From Martinezella multihospitum (GTDB lineage Bacteria; Pseudomonadota; Alphaproteobacteria; Rhizobiales; Rhizobiaceae): a DNA stretch of 64,000 nt. How positions within the stretch are numbered: the first letter of the stretch is position 1; the number at the start of each line of letters is the position of its first letter. Under the pieces are notes generated by a model. It had not been told where the DNA came from, searched no databases, and saw nothing but the letters and a program-made list of their open reading frames with translations. Positions 55,607 to 64,000 of the stretch are shown here, in pieces. The translations under genes were made by a program, and so were the position numbers. Location of the stretch: assembly GCF_900094585.1 (NCBI RefSeq), contig NZ_FMAG01000001.1:186001-250000 (forward strand), given 5' to 3'.

Positions 55607-57553
55607 ATGCGCGATGAAATATTGTCCCGCGGCGTGAGCAGGCGTGCCGTCCTCGGCGGCATGGCGGGAATGGCAGCCCTGTCTCTGGCCGGACGTGTCA
55701 ACGCCGCCGATGCAGGTGGCGAGGCACCCGCGCTGGCTGCGCTCGTCAAGGATGGCAAGCTGCCGCCGCTGGCCGACCGATTGCCGAAGAAGCCGATGGT
55801 CGTCACCCCTTACGAAAAAGTCGGCACTTATGGCGGCACCCTGCGACGCGGCCTGCGAGGTTCGTCCGACCATAACGGCATTCTGCGCATGGTGGGCAAT
55901 CAAAGCCTGGTGCGCTGGAACCTTGAGTTCACTCAGGTCCTGCCGAACCTCGCCGAGCGCTGGGACGTCAATGCCGACGCCTCGCAATTCACCTTCTATC
56001 TCATTCAAGGCGCACGCTGGTCCGACGGCCAGCCATTCACGGCAGATGACGTCGTTTTCGCCATCGAGGACTGCGTCAAGAATACCGATCTCTATAGCGC
56101 GACGCCGGCTCAGCTGTCCGTTGCCGGCAAGGCAGTCGATGTCACGAAGATCGATGACCATACGGTGAAATTCACCTTTGCCGCTCCGAACGCGCTCTAT
56201 CTGGAAAATCTCGCAACGCCGCTCGGCCAGCATCCGACGCTGTTTCCGAAGCACTATTGCAGCCAGTTCCTGCCTAAATACAATCCGAACGTCGCCGAGG
56301 ATGCGAAGAAGGCTGGCGTCAGCAGTTGGCCCGAACTTTTCCGCGCCCGCTGCGGCGACATCGAAATTCCCTCGCGCTGGGGCAATCCGGATAAGCCGAC
56401 GCTCGATCCGTGGGTCGTCAAGGAACCCTATACCGGTGGTGCGACCCGCGTCGTCATGACCCGCAACCCATACTTCTGGCAGGTAGATACATCAGGCAAC
56501 CAGCTTCCCTATGTCGACGAGATCAATTTCGGCATCTCGCAGGACGTGGAATCGCTGATGCTGAACGTCATTTCCGGCAAGATCGATATTCAGGAGCGCC
56601 ATATCAGCGTGCTCGCCAACAAGCCGACGCTCTCGCAGAACATGAAGAAAGGTGACTATCGCCTTCTAACCCTTATCCCTTCCACATCTCAGCAATGCCA
56701 GATCTACTTCAATATCACCCATAAAGATCCGGCCATGCGCAAGATGTTTGCCGACAAGTCGGTCCGGCAGGCGCTCTCGCTCGGGATCAATCGGCAGGAA
56801 ATAATCGACATCGTCTATTTCGGCCAGAGCGAGGGATATCAGGCCGGACCGCGACCGGAGCATCCCTGGTACAATGAAAAATATGCCCGCCAATTCACCA
56901 ACTACGATCCCGACAAGGCTGGCGCCATGCTCGATCAGGCCGGCTACGGCAAGAAGGATGCAAACGGCTTCCGCCTGAGGCCGGATGGCCAGAAAGTCTT
57001 TTTCGCCGTAGACGTCATACCGACCCTCTATCCCGATCTGGTCGATGCTCTCGAACTGGTGAAGGCGCATTGGGCTCAGATCGGCGTCGACATGAAGGTC
57101 AACACAATCGAGCGCGCGCTCTACTACACCCGTGGCGACGACAACGCCCATGATGCCCAGGTCTGGCCAGGCCCCGGCGGTCTCGACCCGATGCTCGATC
57201 CGCGTGACTTCTTCGCCTTCCATCCGCAGGGGTCGCGCTACGCCATTCCATGGTCGGTCTGGTACACATCGAATGGCAAGCAGGGCGAGGAGCCGCCGGA
57301 AAGCCAGAAGAAGCGCATGAAACTCTTCGACGAGGCCCGCTCGACAGCCGATCTCGACAAGCGTGGCGCCGTCATGAAGCAGATTTTTGACATCGCAGCC
57401 GAAGAGTTTGAAACCGTTGGGCTTTGCCTTGCAGTCGGCGGCTTCGGCATCATCCGCAACAACCTGCGCAATGTTCCGGAAAAGCAGCCAGATAGCTGGT
57501 CCTGGCCCAATCCGGGACCGGCCATGCCGCAGCAATTCTTCTTCACCAGTTGA
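55607..57553 (+). CDS. Family 5 ABC transporter substrate-binding protein with Tat signal
   Basis: 648 aa from the ATG at 55607, with GGGAGG about 6 bases before. The N-terminus SRRAVLGGMAGMAALSLAGRVNA is a clear twin-arginine signal. The SBP-5 fold is seen in FTFYLIQGARWSDGQPFTADDVVFAIEDCVK, MRKMFADKSVRQALSLGINRQEIIDIVYFGQ and DPDKAGAMLDQAGYGKKDANGFRL. Tat-exported family 5 binders of about 650 aa are common in rhizobial sugar and sugar-acid importers. The ligand is probably an oligomeric or acidic sugar handled by the enzymes encoded nearby. It leads the operon 55607-62802. Confidence 0.92.
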   Translation: MRDEILSRGVSRRAVLGGMAGMAALSLAGRVNAADAGGEAPALAALVKDGKLPPLADRLPKKPMVVTPYEKVGTYGGTLRRGLRGSSDHNGILRMVGNQSLVRWNLEFTQVLPNLAERWDVNADASQFTFYLIQGARWSDGQPFTADDVVFAIEDCVKNTDLYSATPAQLSVAGKAVDVTKIDDHTVKFTFAAPNALYLENLATPLGQHPTLFPKHYCSQFLPKYNPNVAEDAKKAGVSSWPELFRARCGDIEIPSRWGNPDKPTLDPWVVKEPYTGGATRVVMTRNPYFWQVDTSGNQLPYVDEINFGISQDVESLMLNVISGKIDIQERHISVLANKPTLSQNMKKGDYRLLTLIPSTSQQCQIYFNITHKDPAMRKMFADKSVRQALSLGINRQEIIDIVYFGQSEGYQAGPRPEHPWYNEKYARQFTNYDPDKAGAMLDQAGYGKKDANGFRLRPDGQKVFFAVDVIPTLYPDLVDALELVKAHWAQIGVDMKVNTIERALYYTRGDDNAHDAQVWPGPGGLDPMLDPRDFFAFHPQGSRYAIPWSVWYTSNGKQGEEPPESQKKRMKLFDEARSTADLDKRGAVMKQIFDIAAEEFETVGLCLAVGGFGIIRNNLRNVPEKQPDSWSWPNPGPAMPQQFFFTS

Positions 57554-57563
57554 TTACGCCGAT

Positions 57564-57592
57564 AAAGCGCCGCCTTCCGTGGGCGGCGCTTT
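57564..57592. terminator. Stem-loop behind the Tat-exported binding-protein gene
   Basis: Perfect 11-bp stem (AAAGCGCCGCC and complement) with a 7-base loop, 10 bases after the stop. It ends in TTT then CC, so partial termination or 3'-end protection is likely. Confidence 0.75.
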
Positions 57593-57639
57593 CCATGATG
57601 CGGAGCTGCCCGTGGCAGCACTCACTGCGAGAAACAGCC

Positions 57640-58626
57640 ATGCTGGTCTTCATCGGAAAACGCCTTTTATGGATGATCCCATCCCTTTTCGCCATCAGCT
57701 TCCTAGCCTTCGTGCTGATCCAGCTCCCTCCAGGCGACTATGTAACGACCTATATCGCCACGCTCGCCTCCTCGAATGAAGTGGTCGATCAGAACACGGC
57801 CGCGCAATTGCGCGAACGCTTCGGCCTCGATCAACCGATGCTCATCCAATATCTGAAATGGATGTGGGGCATTCTTTCGCGCGGCGATTTCGGTATCTCG
57901 TTCGAATGGCAGCAGCCTGTCTCCGGCCTCATCTGGGAGCGCATGGCGCTGACACTCATTCTGGCGCTTGCGGCACTGATCGCCACTTGGGCGATCGCGC
58001 TGCCGATCGGCGTCTATTCCGCCGTCAAGAAATATTCGATCGGCGATTATTTCTTTACCGCCTTCACCTTTTTAGGCCTTGCCATTCCCTCCTTCCTGCT
58101 GGCGCTGGTGCTGATGTATGTCGCAGCGGTCGAGTTCGGCCAGGATGTCGGCGGTCTCTTCTCCTCCGAATTCGAGACGGCACCCTGGAGTATCGCCAAG
58201 ATGCTGGATCTCCTCTCGCATCTGTGGCTACCGGTCGTCATACTTGCCGTTTCGTCGACCGCAAGCCTCATCCGCGTCATGCGCGCCAACATGCTCGACG
58301 AGCTGCCGAAACCCTATGTGACGACGGCCCGCGCTAAAGGCCTCTCCGAGTTTCGGCTGCTGGTCAAATATCCGCTGCGCATCGCGCTCAATCCGTTCAT
58401 CTCGACGATCGCATGGCTGCTGCCCAATCTCATTTCCGGATCCGTGGTCGTTGCGATCGTTCTCAACCTGCCGACGGCGGCGCCACTGCTTCTCCAGGCC
58501 TTGATGGCGCAGGACATGTATCTCGCCGGTGCCTTCGTGCTTTTGATCTGCGCGCTGACGCTGATCGGGTCACTCATCAGTGACATTCTGCTTGCCCTCG
58601 TCGATCCCCGCATCCGGTTGGAATAG
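57640..58626 (+). CDS. Opp/Dpp-family ABC transporter permease (DppB-like)
   Basis: 328 aa from the ATG at 57640. The first transmembrane segment is IGKRLLWMIPSLFAISFLAFVLIQLPPGDY. The periplasmic part contains RERFGLDQPMLIQYLKWMWGILSRGDFGISFEW. The coupling loop is MLDELPKPYVTTARAKGLSEFRLLVKYPLRIALNPFISTIAWLLPNLISGSVVVAIVLNLP. It forms the pore with the next gene product, encoded 9 bases downstream. The N-terminal extension possible in this frame overlaps the hairpin and is rejected. Confidence 0.93.
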   Translation: MLVFIGKRLLWMIPSLFAISFLAFVLIQLPPGDYVTTYIATLASSNEVVDQNTAAQLRERFGLDQPMLIQYLKWMWGILSRGDFGISFEWQQPVSGLIWERMALTLILALAALIATWAIALPIGVYSAVKKYSIGDYFFTAFTFLGLAIPSFLLALVLMYVAAVEFGQDVGGLFSSEFETAPWSIAKMLDLLSHLWLPVVILAVSSTASLIRVMRANMLDELPKPYVTTARAKGLSEFRLLVKYPLRIALNPFISTIAWLLPNLISGSVVVAIVLNLPTAAPLLLQALMAQDMYLAGAFVLLICALTLIGSLISDILLALVDPRIRLE

Positions 58627-58635
58627 GAGCAGCCC

Positions 58636-59757
58636 ATGGCCGATATCGCCGTCACAAACCTGCGCCCTGACCGCAACGCAGTCGCCTCGCAATGGCAGCT
58701 GATCTGGTGGGCATTCCGTCGCCATAAGCTCGCGATGGTCGCCCTCGTCGTTACCGTGCTGATGTACATCGTGGCGATCGTGCCAGGATTCTTTGCCATC
58801 AACGATCCCAATCAGCAAAATGCGCGTGCGACCTTCCACCCGCCGCAAAGGGTGCATTTCATCGATACGGAGAACGGCTTCTCCGTTGGGCTACACTATT
58901 ACCCGCTGAAGCTAACTCGCGATCCCGAAACGCTTGCGGCGATCTTCAAGGAGGACACGACGAAGCGTGTCTCCATCAGCTTGTTCGGTCGCGGTTACGA
59001 ATATTCCGTGCTCGGCCTCTTCACGAGCAACATTCACCTGCTGGCCACCACGGACAAGACGACACCGCTTTTGTTGTTCGGTGCAGATCGGCTCGGCCGC
59101 GACGTCTTCAGCCGTACCGTCCAAGGCGCGCAGATTTCGCTATCGATCGGCCTCGTCGGCGTGTTCTTCTCGCTCCTGCTCGGCATCGTTCTAGGAGGAA
59201 TTTCAGGCTATTACGGCGGAAAGCTCGATTTCTTCATCCAACGCTTGATCGATTTCGTGCTGTCGCTGCCAACCATTCCGATCTGGCTCGCCATGGCGGC
59301 AGCACTGCCGCAAGGCTGGCCGGCGGCACTGCAATATATGATGATCACGATCATCCTGTCTCTGACCGGCTGGGCGCAGCTTGCCCGCGTCGTGCGCGGC
59401 CGCTTCCTGTCGCTGCGAACGGAAGAGTTCGTCGCCGCGGCCAGACTCGACGGCGCCAGCGAAGGGCGCATCATCTTCCGCCATATGCTGCCGAGTTTTG
59501 CGAGCCACATCATCGCTTCCATCACGCTTGCGGTACCGGCGATGATCCTGGCGGAGACATCCCTCTCCTTCCTGGGGCTCGGCCTGCAGCCGCCGACCGT
59601 TTCCTGGGGCGTGCTGCTGCGCGAGGCTCAGAACATCCGCTCGATCGCAACCGCGCCGTGGCTGTTCCTGCCGGGTGTCGCCGTCGTCATTGCCGTCATG
59701 GCGCTCAACCTTCTCGGCGATGGCCTGCGCGATGCGGCCGATCCCTACAACAAATGA
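58636..59757 (+). CDS. Opp/Dpp-family ABC transporter permease (DppC-like)
   Basis: 373 aa. After a first membrane helix (KLAMVALVVTVLMYIVAIVPGFFA) there is an unusually long periplasmic insert of about 100 residues (NDPNQQNARATFHPPQ to TTDKTTPL). Then come the DppC mark LLFGADRLGRDVFSRTVQGAQISLSIGLVGVFFSLLLG and the coupling loop EEFVAAARLDGASEGRIIFRHMLPSFASHIIAS. The end (FLGLGLQPPTVSWGVLLREAQNI, ALNLLGDGLRDAADPYNK) is standard. The insert may contact the binding protein. It is followed 7 bases on by the ATPase gene. Confidence 0.93.
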   Translation: MADIAVTNLRPDRNAVASQWQLIWWAFRRHKLAMVALVVTVLMYIVAIVPGFFAINDPNQQNARATFHPPQRVHFIDTENGFSVGLHYYPLKLTRDPETLAAIFKEDTTKRVSISLFGRGYEYSVLGLFTSNIHLLATTDKTTPLLLFGADRLGRDVFSRTVQGAQISLSIGLVGVFFSLLLGIVLGGISGYYGGKLDFFIQRLIDFVLSLPTIPIWLAMAAALPQGWPAALQYMMITIILSLTGWAQLARVVRGRFLSLRTEEFVAAARLDGASEGRIIFRHMLPSFASHIIASITLAVPAMILAETSLSFLGLGLQPPTVSWGVLLREAQNIRSIATAPWLFLPGVAVVIAVMALNLLGDGLRDAADPYNK

Positions 59758-59764
59758 GGCGGGC

Positions 59765-61486
59765 ATGACCGATATCGTTTCCATGAACACCGCCCGCCCA
59801 TTGCTGCAGGTCAAAAACCTGACCGTCGACTTTCCTTTAAGAACCGGCACGTTTCGCGCGGTCGACAATCTCTCCTTCGCCATCGAGCCCGGAAAGACGC
59901 TCTGCGTCGTCGGCGAGAGCGGCTCGGGCAAGTCGGTCACCGCACGCTCGATCCTGCAGATCGTCGATGCCCCCGGCCGCATCACCGGCGGCTCCATTGT
60001 CCTGAATGGAGCCAGCGGCAGCTCGGTTGATCTCGTCAAGCTCAATCCGCGCGGGCGGCAGATCAGGTCGATCCGCGGGCGTGACATCGCCATGATCTTT
60101 CAGGAGCCGATGGCGTCTCTCTCGCCGGTCCATACAGTCGGTGACCAGATCATGGAGGCGCTGCGCCTCCACACGAAGATGAGCAAGGCCGAGGCACGCG
60201 CCGAGGCGATCTCAATTTTGAAACAGGTGGAAATCCCCTCGCCAGAAAAGGCGATCGACCGTTACGCTTTTCAATATTCGGGCGGCATGCGTCAGCGCGC
60301 CATGATTGCCATGGCGCTCGCCTGCAAGCCGCAGCTTCTGATCGCCGACGAGCCGACAACCGCACTCGACGTGACCACACAGGCCGAAATCCTCGACCTC
60401 ATTGCCCGGCTGCAGAAGGCCAACGGCATGGCGGTGCTGTTCATCACCCACGACATGGGCGTGGTCGCGCAGATCGCTGACGAAGTGCTCGTCATGCACA
60501 ATGGCGTCGTTAGGGAATACGGTCCGGTCGAGCAGATCTTCCATGCGCCGAAGGATGATTATACCCGCATGCTGATCGGCTCGGTGCTGAAGCTCGAAAG
60601 GAAGGCGGAAATCCGTCTGGCGCGACCGCCGCTCGACAGAGCGGCAGCCCCGATCCTCGAATTGCGCAATGTGTCGATGGCCTTCGGCGAGGTCCGTGCC
60701 CTCGATGATGTCTCGATCTCGCTTTTGCCGCGCGAAACGCTCGGCATTGTCGGCGAGAGCGGGTCAGGCAAGACCACGATGGGTCGCTCGATCATGCGCC
60801 TTATTGATCCGAGTGCAGGCGAAATTCTCTATCGCCGCGCCGATGGCGACGTCACCGACTTGGCAAGCGCCAAGGGGACGGCCCTTGCGACAGCGCGCCG
60901 CGAATTGCGCATGGTGTTCCAGGACCCGTTCGGTTCGCTTAACCCGCGCATGACCGTCTCGCAGATTATCGGCGAGCCATTGCTCGTCAACGGCATCGCC
61001 AAAGGCCGGGCGCTCGACGAGCGCGTTTGTCATCTGATGGAACAGGTCGGGCTAGACCCAAGGGCGCGCGAACGCTATCCCCATGCCTTTTCCGGCGGTC
61101 AGCGCCAGCGCATCGGCATCGCCCGCGCCATAACCCTTAATCCGCGCGTGATCGTCGCCGACGAGGCAACATCGGCTCTCGATGTTTCCGTGCGCTCCCA
61201 GGTGCTCGATCTGTTGATGCGCCTGCAGGACGAACTTGGCCTCGCCTATATCTTCATCAGCCATGATATCGGCGTCATCCGCTACATGTGCGACCGCGTC
61301 GGTGTCATGTACAAGGGGCGCCTGGTCGAGGTCGGCGATGCCGACAAGGTCTGCAACTCACCCGAACATGCCTATACGCAAGCGCTGATTTCGGCGATCC
61401 CGCGCCCCGACCCTCGCGACAGGGATCGCTCGCGGCGCTTCCGCTATGTCGAGCCCGAAACCGTGAAGAACGGGAGCGCGGCGTGA
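59765..61486 (+). CDS. Fused double ABC ATP-binding protein (Opp/Dpp D-F fusion)
   Basis: 573 aa from the ATG at 59765. Two complete ATPase domains lie in one chain. The first has Walker A GESGSGKSV, signature YSGGMRQRAMIAMAL, Walker B LLIADEPTTALDVTTQ and switch FITHDMGVVAQIADEVLVM. The second has GESGSGKTT, FSGGQRQRIGIARAI, VIVADEATSALDVSVRSQ and FISHDIGVIRYMCDRVGVMYKG. In the second Walker B, DEATSALD replaces DEPTSALD. The fusion supplies both ATPases of the importer, in contrast to the two separate ATPases of the arabino-oligosaccharide island. Confidence 0.94.
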   Translation: MTDIVSMNTARPLLQVKNLTVDFPLRTGTFRAVDNLSFAIEPGKTLCVVGESGSGKSVTARSILQIVDAPGRITGGSIVLNGASGSSVDLVKLNPRGRQIRSIRGRDIAMIFQEPMASLSPVHTVGDQIMEALRLHTKMSKAEARAEAISILKQVEIPSPEKAIDRYAFQYSGGMRQRAMIAMALACKPQLLIADEPTTALDVTTQAEILDLIARLQKANGMAVLFITHDMGVVAQIADEVLVMHNGVVREYGPVEQIFHAPKDDYTRMLIGSVLKLERKAEIRLARPPLDRAAAPILELRNVSMAFGEVRALDDVSISLLPRETLGIVGESGSGKTTMGRSIMRLIDPSAGEILYRRADGDVTDLASAKGTALATARRELRMVFQDPFGSLNPRMTVSQIIGEPLLVNGIAKGRALDERVCHLMEQVGLDPRARERYPHAFSGGQRQRIGIARAITLNPRVIVADEATSALDVSVRSQVLDLLMRLQDELGLAYIFISHDIGVIRYMCDRVGVMYKGRLVEVGDADKVCNSPEHAYTQALISAIPRPDPRDRDRSRRFRYVEPETVKNGSAA

Positions 61487-61614
61487 TGGCTTCGTTCGAC
61501 AATGCCGTAATGCCCATTTGCTACGGACCAGGCTTCGCCGCGACGCGGCAACGATCTCCCCACCTGCGGCAGCTCCCATGCCGCATTCATGTCAATCGAT
61601 AGAAGGAAGAGAAG

Positions 61615-62802
61615 ATGAAGATCGACCGCATGCGGGTATTCGTGACCCGCGACAAGGATCGCCCGCGCGTCATCGTGGCACTGGATACGGATGACGGACT
61701 GACCGGCTGGGGCGAGTGCTACAATCACGGCCCCGATTTGGCATTGCCGCCGATCCTCGACTATCTCTATGGCTTTCTCGCCGGCCAGGATCCAAGCCGC
61801 ATCGACTATCTTGTCAACCTGCTGATCCAGCAAAGCCGCTTCCCGCCAGGCGCGCTTGGCCTTTCGGCGATTTCCGCGCTCGACCATTGCCTTTGGGACC
61901 TCTCGGCCAAAGCCCTCAATGTCCCAGTCTATAAGCTGCTTGGCGGCGCAGTGCGTGATCGCGTCAAGGTCTATGCCGGTGTCTATACCGCACCGGATGC
62001 GCCGGCTGCACGCGATGAGCTCGACCGTCTGAACGCCGAATGGGGCTTTACCGCCTTCAAGCTCAGCCCCTGGCGCATCGACATGCACGCCCATCGCTGG
62101 GGTAATGTCGTCAAGGCATCGGCCGACTATTTCCGCTCGCTGCGCGAAACCGTGCGCGACGACTATGAGATCGCCTTTGACGCCCATGCGAAGATCTTCG
62201 AGCCGGTTGCAGCCCGCCAGCTCGGCAATGCGCTCGCACCTTATGACCCGCTCTTTTACGAAGAGCCGTTGCGCCCCGAAAACATCGAGATGTGGGGTGA
62301 ATTGAAGCAGGGCCTCAATTGCGTGCTCGCGACGGGCGAATCCCTCTATAATCGCAACGAGTTCCTGCGTCTGCTGCAGGTCAAGGGCGCCGACCTCATC
62401 CAGCCGGATATCTGCGTCGTCGGCGGCATCAGCGAGATGCGGCGCATCGCGACGATCGCCGAGGCGCATTTCGTCGGCGTTGCTCCGCACAACCCGATGG
62501 GACCGCTCGCGACCGCCGTCAACGTGCATTTCTCGGCCGCCGCGCAGAACTTCAAGATCCTCGAATATCGTCTGCCGAAGGGTCAGGCCTACGTCTATGG
62601 CGGCAACGAGGTCGAGCAGCGACAGGGCGAAACCCGCTATGTCGTCGATCCCTATCTGCCGAAGGACGGCTATCTCGAGCTTCGTCCCGACCGGCCGGGC
62701 TGGGGTGTCGAGATGGATGAAAAGGCAATGGAAGAGGATGGCTACATCCATTGGCAACGGCGCGTGCCCAAGCGCCCGGACGGCTCCTACGCCTTTGCGT
62801 GA
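61615..62802 (+). CDS. Mandelate racemase/enolase-superfamily sugar-acid dehydratase (DgoD-like)
   Basis: 395 aa, full length. Capping domain first, then a barrel with metal ligands D189, E216/E217 (YEEPL) and E242 (TGESL). Two His candidates stand where galactonate dehydratase has its catalytic pair: H191 in FDAHAK and H292 in APHNPMGP. FKLSPWRID replaces the KxK motif of racemases, as in DgoD-type enzymes, so dehydration of a sugar acid to a 2-keto-3-deoxy acid is likely. AAGGAAGAGAAG precedes the ATG. It is the last gene of the importer operon and may supply the substrate of the DapA-type enzyme encoded at 53672. Confidence 0.92.
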   Translation: MKIDRMRVFVTRDKDRPRVIVALDTDDGLTGWGECYNHGPDLALPPILDYLYGFLAGQDPSRIDYLVNLLIQQSRFPPGALGLSAISALDHCLWDLSAKALNVPVYKLLGGAVRDRVKVYAGVYTAPDAPAARDELDRLNAEWGFTAFKLSPWRIDMHAHRWGNVVKASADYFRSLRETVRDDYEIAFDAHAKIFEPVAARQLGNALAPYDPLFYEEPLRPENIEMWGELKQGLNCVLATGESLYNRNEFLRLLQVKGADLIQPDICVVGGISEMRRIATIAEAHFVGVAPHNPMGPLATAVNVHFSAAAQNFKILEYRLPKGQAYVYGGNEVEQRQGETRYVVDPYLPKDGYLELRPDRPGWGVEMDEKAMEEDGYIHWQRRVPKRPDGSYAFA

Positions 62803-62831
62803 GCTTGCTATCAGCGTCACCTGAAAAACTG

Positions 62832-62851
62832 GGGCGGCCATCAGGCCGCCC
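62832..62851. terminator. Bidirectional terminator between convergent genes
   Basis: Perfect 8-bp GC stem (GGGCGGCC and complement) with an ATCA loop, followed by TTCTCATTT on the plus strand. It separates the dehydratase and MFS genes. Confidence 0.8.
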
Positions 62852-62889
62852 TTCTCATTTGGAAGCTGCCTTTGCAAACCTGAGCGCAA

Positions 62890-64000
62890 TCACTTCACGC
62901 GGGCTGCGTTCGGATTGCCAAGATCTTCCGGCCGCGGCGCACGCGGTATCATGCGTCCGATCACAAGGACCAACAGCACCGCAATCAGAAGGCAGGCAGC
63001 CAGGAAGAACATCGGTGCGATCGTGCTTCCTGTGGAATCCTTGATCCAAGGGACGACGTTCTGGGCGATGAAGCCGCCGAGATTGCCGACGGAGTTGATC
63101 GCGGCAAGGCCTGCGGCAGCCCCCGCTCCCTGCAGGAAGCGCGAGGGAAGGCTCCAGAATACCGGCTGGCCTGCGAAGATGCCGGCGGCGGCAATGGAGA
63201 GGAAAGCAAACTGCAGCGTATGGTCTGGAATAACGGCGGATAAGACCAGGCTCACGGCGCCGACGAGCGCGGGAATGACGATATAGGGCGTCTTGGACTC
63301 CGCCTTGTCCGCTGCCCGCGGCACGGCATAAAGCGCGATGGCGACGAGAAGCCAGGGGATGATGTTCAGGAATCCGTTCGTCGTGTTGCTGACACCGAAA
63401 TTCTTGACGATGGTCGGCAGCCAGTAGCTGAGGCCATAGGCGGCCAACGGGAAACCGATATAGCAAAGCGACATCAGCAATACGCGCGGATTGATCAGCG
63501 CCTTGAAGCCGTCGGCGGCGTTCTGCTCCATGCCGGAATTTTCCGCCGCGATCCGATCCTTCAGCCAGTTCTTTTCCGTATCGTCTAGGAACAGCGCCTT
63601 GGACGGCAGATCCGGCAGATAAAACAGGGTGATGAAGCCGGCAATAATGGCTGGGATACCGGTCACCAGGAAGACCCATTGCCAGCCGGCAATACCATAA
63701 AGGCCATTCAGGTCCAGCAGCACACCACCAAGCGGCGCGCCGATCGCATTGGCAAAGGCGCTGAAGATCATGAAAAGCCCGACCATCGTGCCGCGATAGG
63801 CCGAGGGATACCAAAGGGTTAGCAGATAGAGCACGCCCGGAAAGAAGCCGGCCTCGCAGGCGCCGAGCAGGAAGCGAAGAATATAGAACATGGTCGCATT
63901 CTGCGTATAGGCCAGCGCGACCGTGACCGCTCCCCAGGAGATCAGGATGCGCGCGAACCACCTGCTGGCTCCGAACCTGTCGAGAAGCAGGTTGCTCGGC
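62890..64000 (-). CDS. MFS transporter, anion:cation symporter (ACS) type, N-terminus cut by window end
   Basis: The frame is open from the right edge (PSNLLLDRFGASRWFARILISWG, the ACS-family motif between TM2 and TM3) to the stop at 62890, so the first roughly 60 residues lie outside the window. Visible hydrophobic helices include FYILRFLLGACEAGFFPGVLYLLTLWYP, the block GWQWVFLVTGIPAIIAGFITLFYLPDLPSKALFLDDTEKNWL, and GAAAGLAAINSVGNLGGFIAQNVVPWI. Relatives import hexuronates, galactonate, tartrate or phthalate. Next to a sugar-acid dehydratase, uptake of the free sugar acid is probable. It is convergent with the dehydratase gene. Confidence 0.92.
   Translation of the reverse strand, partial: PSNLLLDRFGASRWFARILISWGAVTVALAYTQNATMFYILRFLLGACEAGFFPGVLYLLTLWYPSAYRGTMVGLFMIFSAFANAIGAPLGGVLLDLNGLYGIAGWQWVFLVTGIPAIIAGFITLFYLPDLPSKALFLDDTEKNWLKDRIAAENSGMEQNAADGFKALINPRVLLMSLCYIGFPLAAYGLSYWLPTIVKNFGVSNTTNGFLNIIPWLLVAIALYAVPRAADKAESKTPYIVIPALVGAVSLVLSAVIPDHTLQFAFLSIAAAGIFAGQPVFWSLPSRFLQGAGAAAGLAAINSVGNLGGFIAQNVVPWIKDSTGSTIAPMFFLAACLLIAVLLVLVIGRMIPRAPRPEDLGNPNAARVK

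Noticed and set aside
62855..63961. Second long frame on the minus strand overlapping the MFS gene
   Set aside because: The other frame carries the MFS helices and motifs; this one is Arg/Ser-rich shadow sequence.

Overview
The window looks like a chromosome, chromid or large-plasmid segment of a member of the Rhizobiaceae (Rhizobium/Agrobacterium type). The reasons are the GC-rich coding with rhizobial codon habits, an Agrobacterium-type lysine 6-dehydrogenase, IalB and MntR homologues, dense ABC-importer catabolic islands, and two copies of a palindromic intergenic repeat of the rhizobial mosaic-element kind. No rRNA, tRNA, CRISPR array, transposase or phage gene was seen.

Layout. 1-671: the end of a FAD monooxygenase gene and a small conserved gene. 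773-9828 (minus): an eight-gene operon with three FMN-dependent monooxygenases, two paralogous amino-acid-type binding proteins, a fused permease-ATPase, an N-acetyltransferase and an M20 deacylase. Its gene set matches the Bacillus routes that N-acetylate, oxidatively cleave and deacetylate S-modified cysteines. 10180-10845: two small genes. 11083-14959 (plus): tauABC-like sulfonate importer plus an SsuD-like monooxygenase. The two sulfur units diverge and carry the same 14-bp promoter element. 15112-19046: mntR, a PAS-GGDEF cyclase, an MscS channel and an orphan exported protein. 19464-25757: another flavin monooxygenase, an Lrp-type regulator divergent from argG and an ornithine-cyclodeaminase homologue, and small nucleotidyltransferase or kinase genes.

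25939-36119: a complete L-lysine catabolic cluster. Lysine 6-dehydrogenase, piperideine-6-carboxylate/aminoadipate-semialdehyde dehydrogenase, an aminotransferase, 2-oxoadipate dioxygenase/decarboxylase (HglS) and a D-2-hydroxyglutarate dehydrogenase lead from lysine to 2-oxoglutarate, with a LysR and an Lrp regulator. 36196-44735 (minus): an arabino-oligosaccharide island with a GH51 arabinofuranosidase, an Opp-type importer and an unusual ArsR-like regulator with a long C-terminal domain. 44917-46979: an IalB-like protein, a broken acetyltransferase gene and a sixth LLM flavin monooxygenase.

47096-53434: a resistance and sensing stretch: a FloR/CmlA-like phenicol efflux pump, a globin-coupled chemoreceptor, and ampR divergent from tandem class A and class C beta-lactamase genes. 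53672-64000: a sugar-acid island with a DapA-family aldolase/dehydratase, a FadR-family regulator, a complete Opp-type importer, a DgoD-like enolase-superfamily dehydratase and an ACS-type MFS carrier cut by the window edge.

Recurring themes are strong stem-loops directly behind solute-binding-protein genes in all four ABC operons, and six LLM flavin monooxygenases without any flavin reductase gene in the window.
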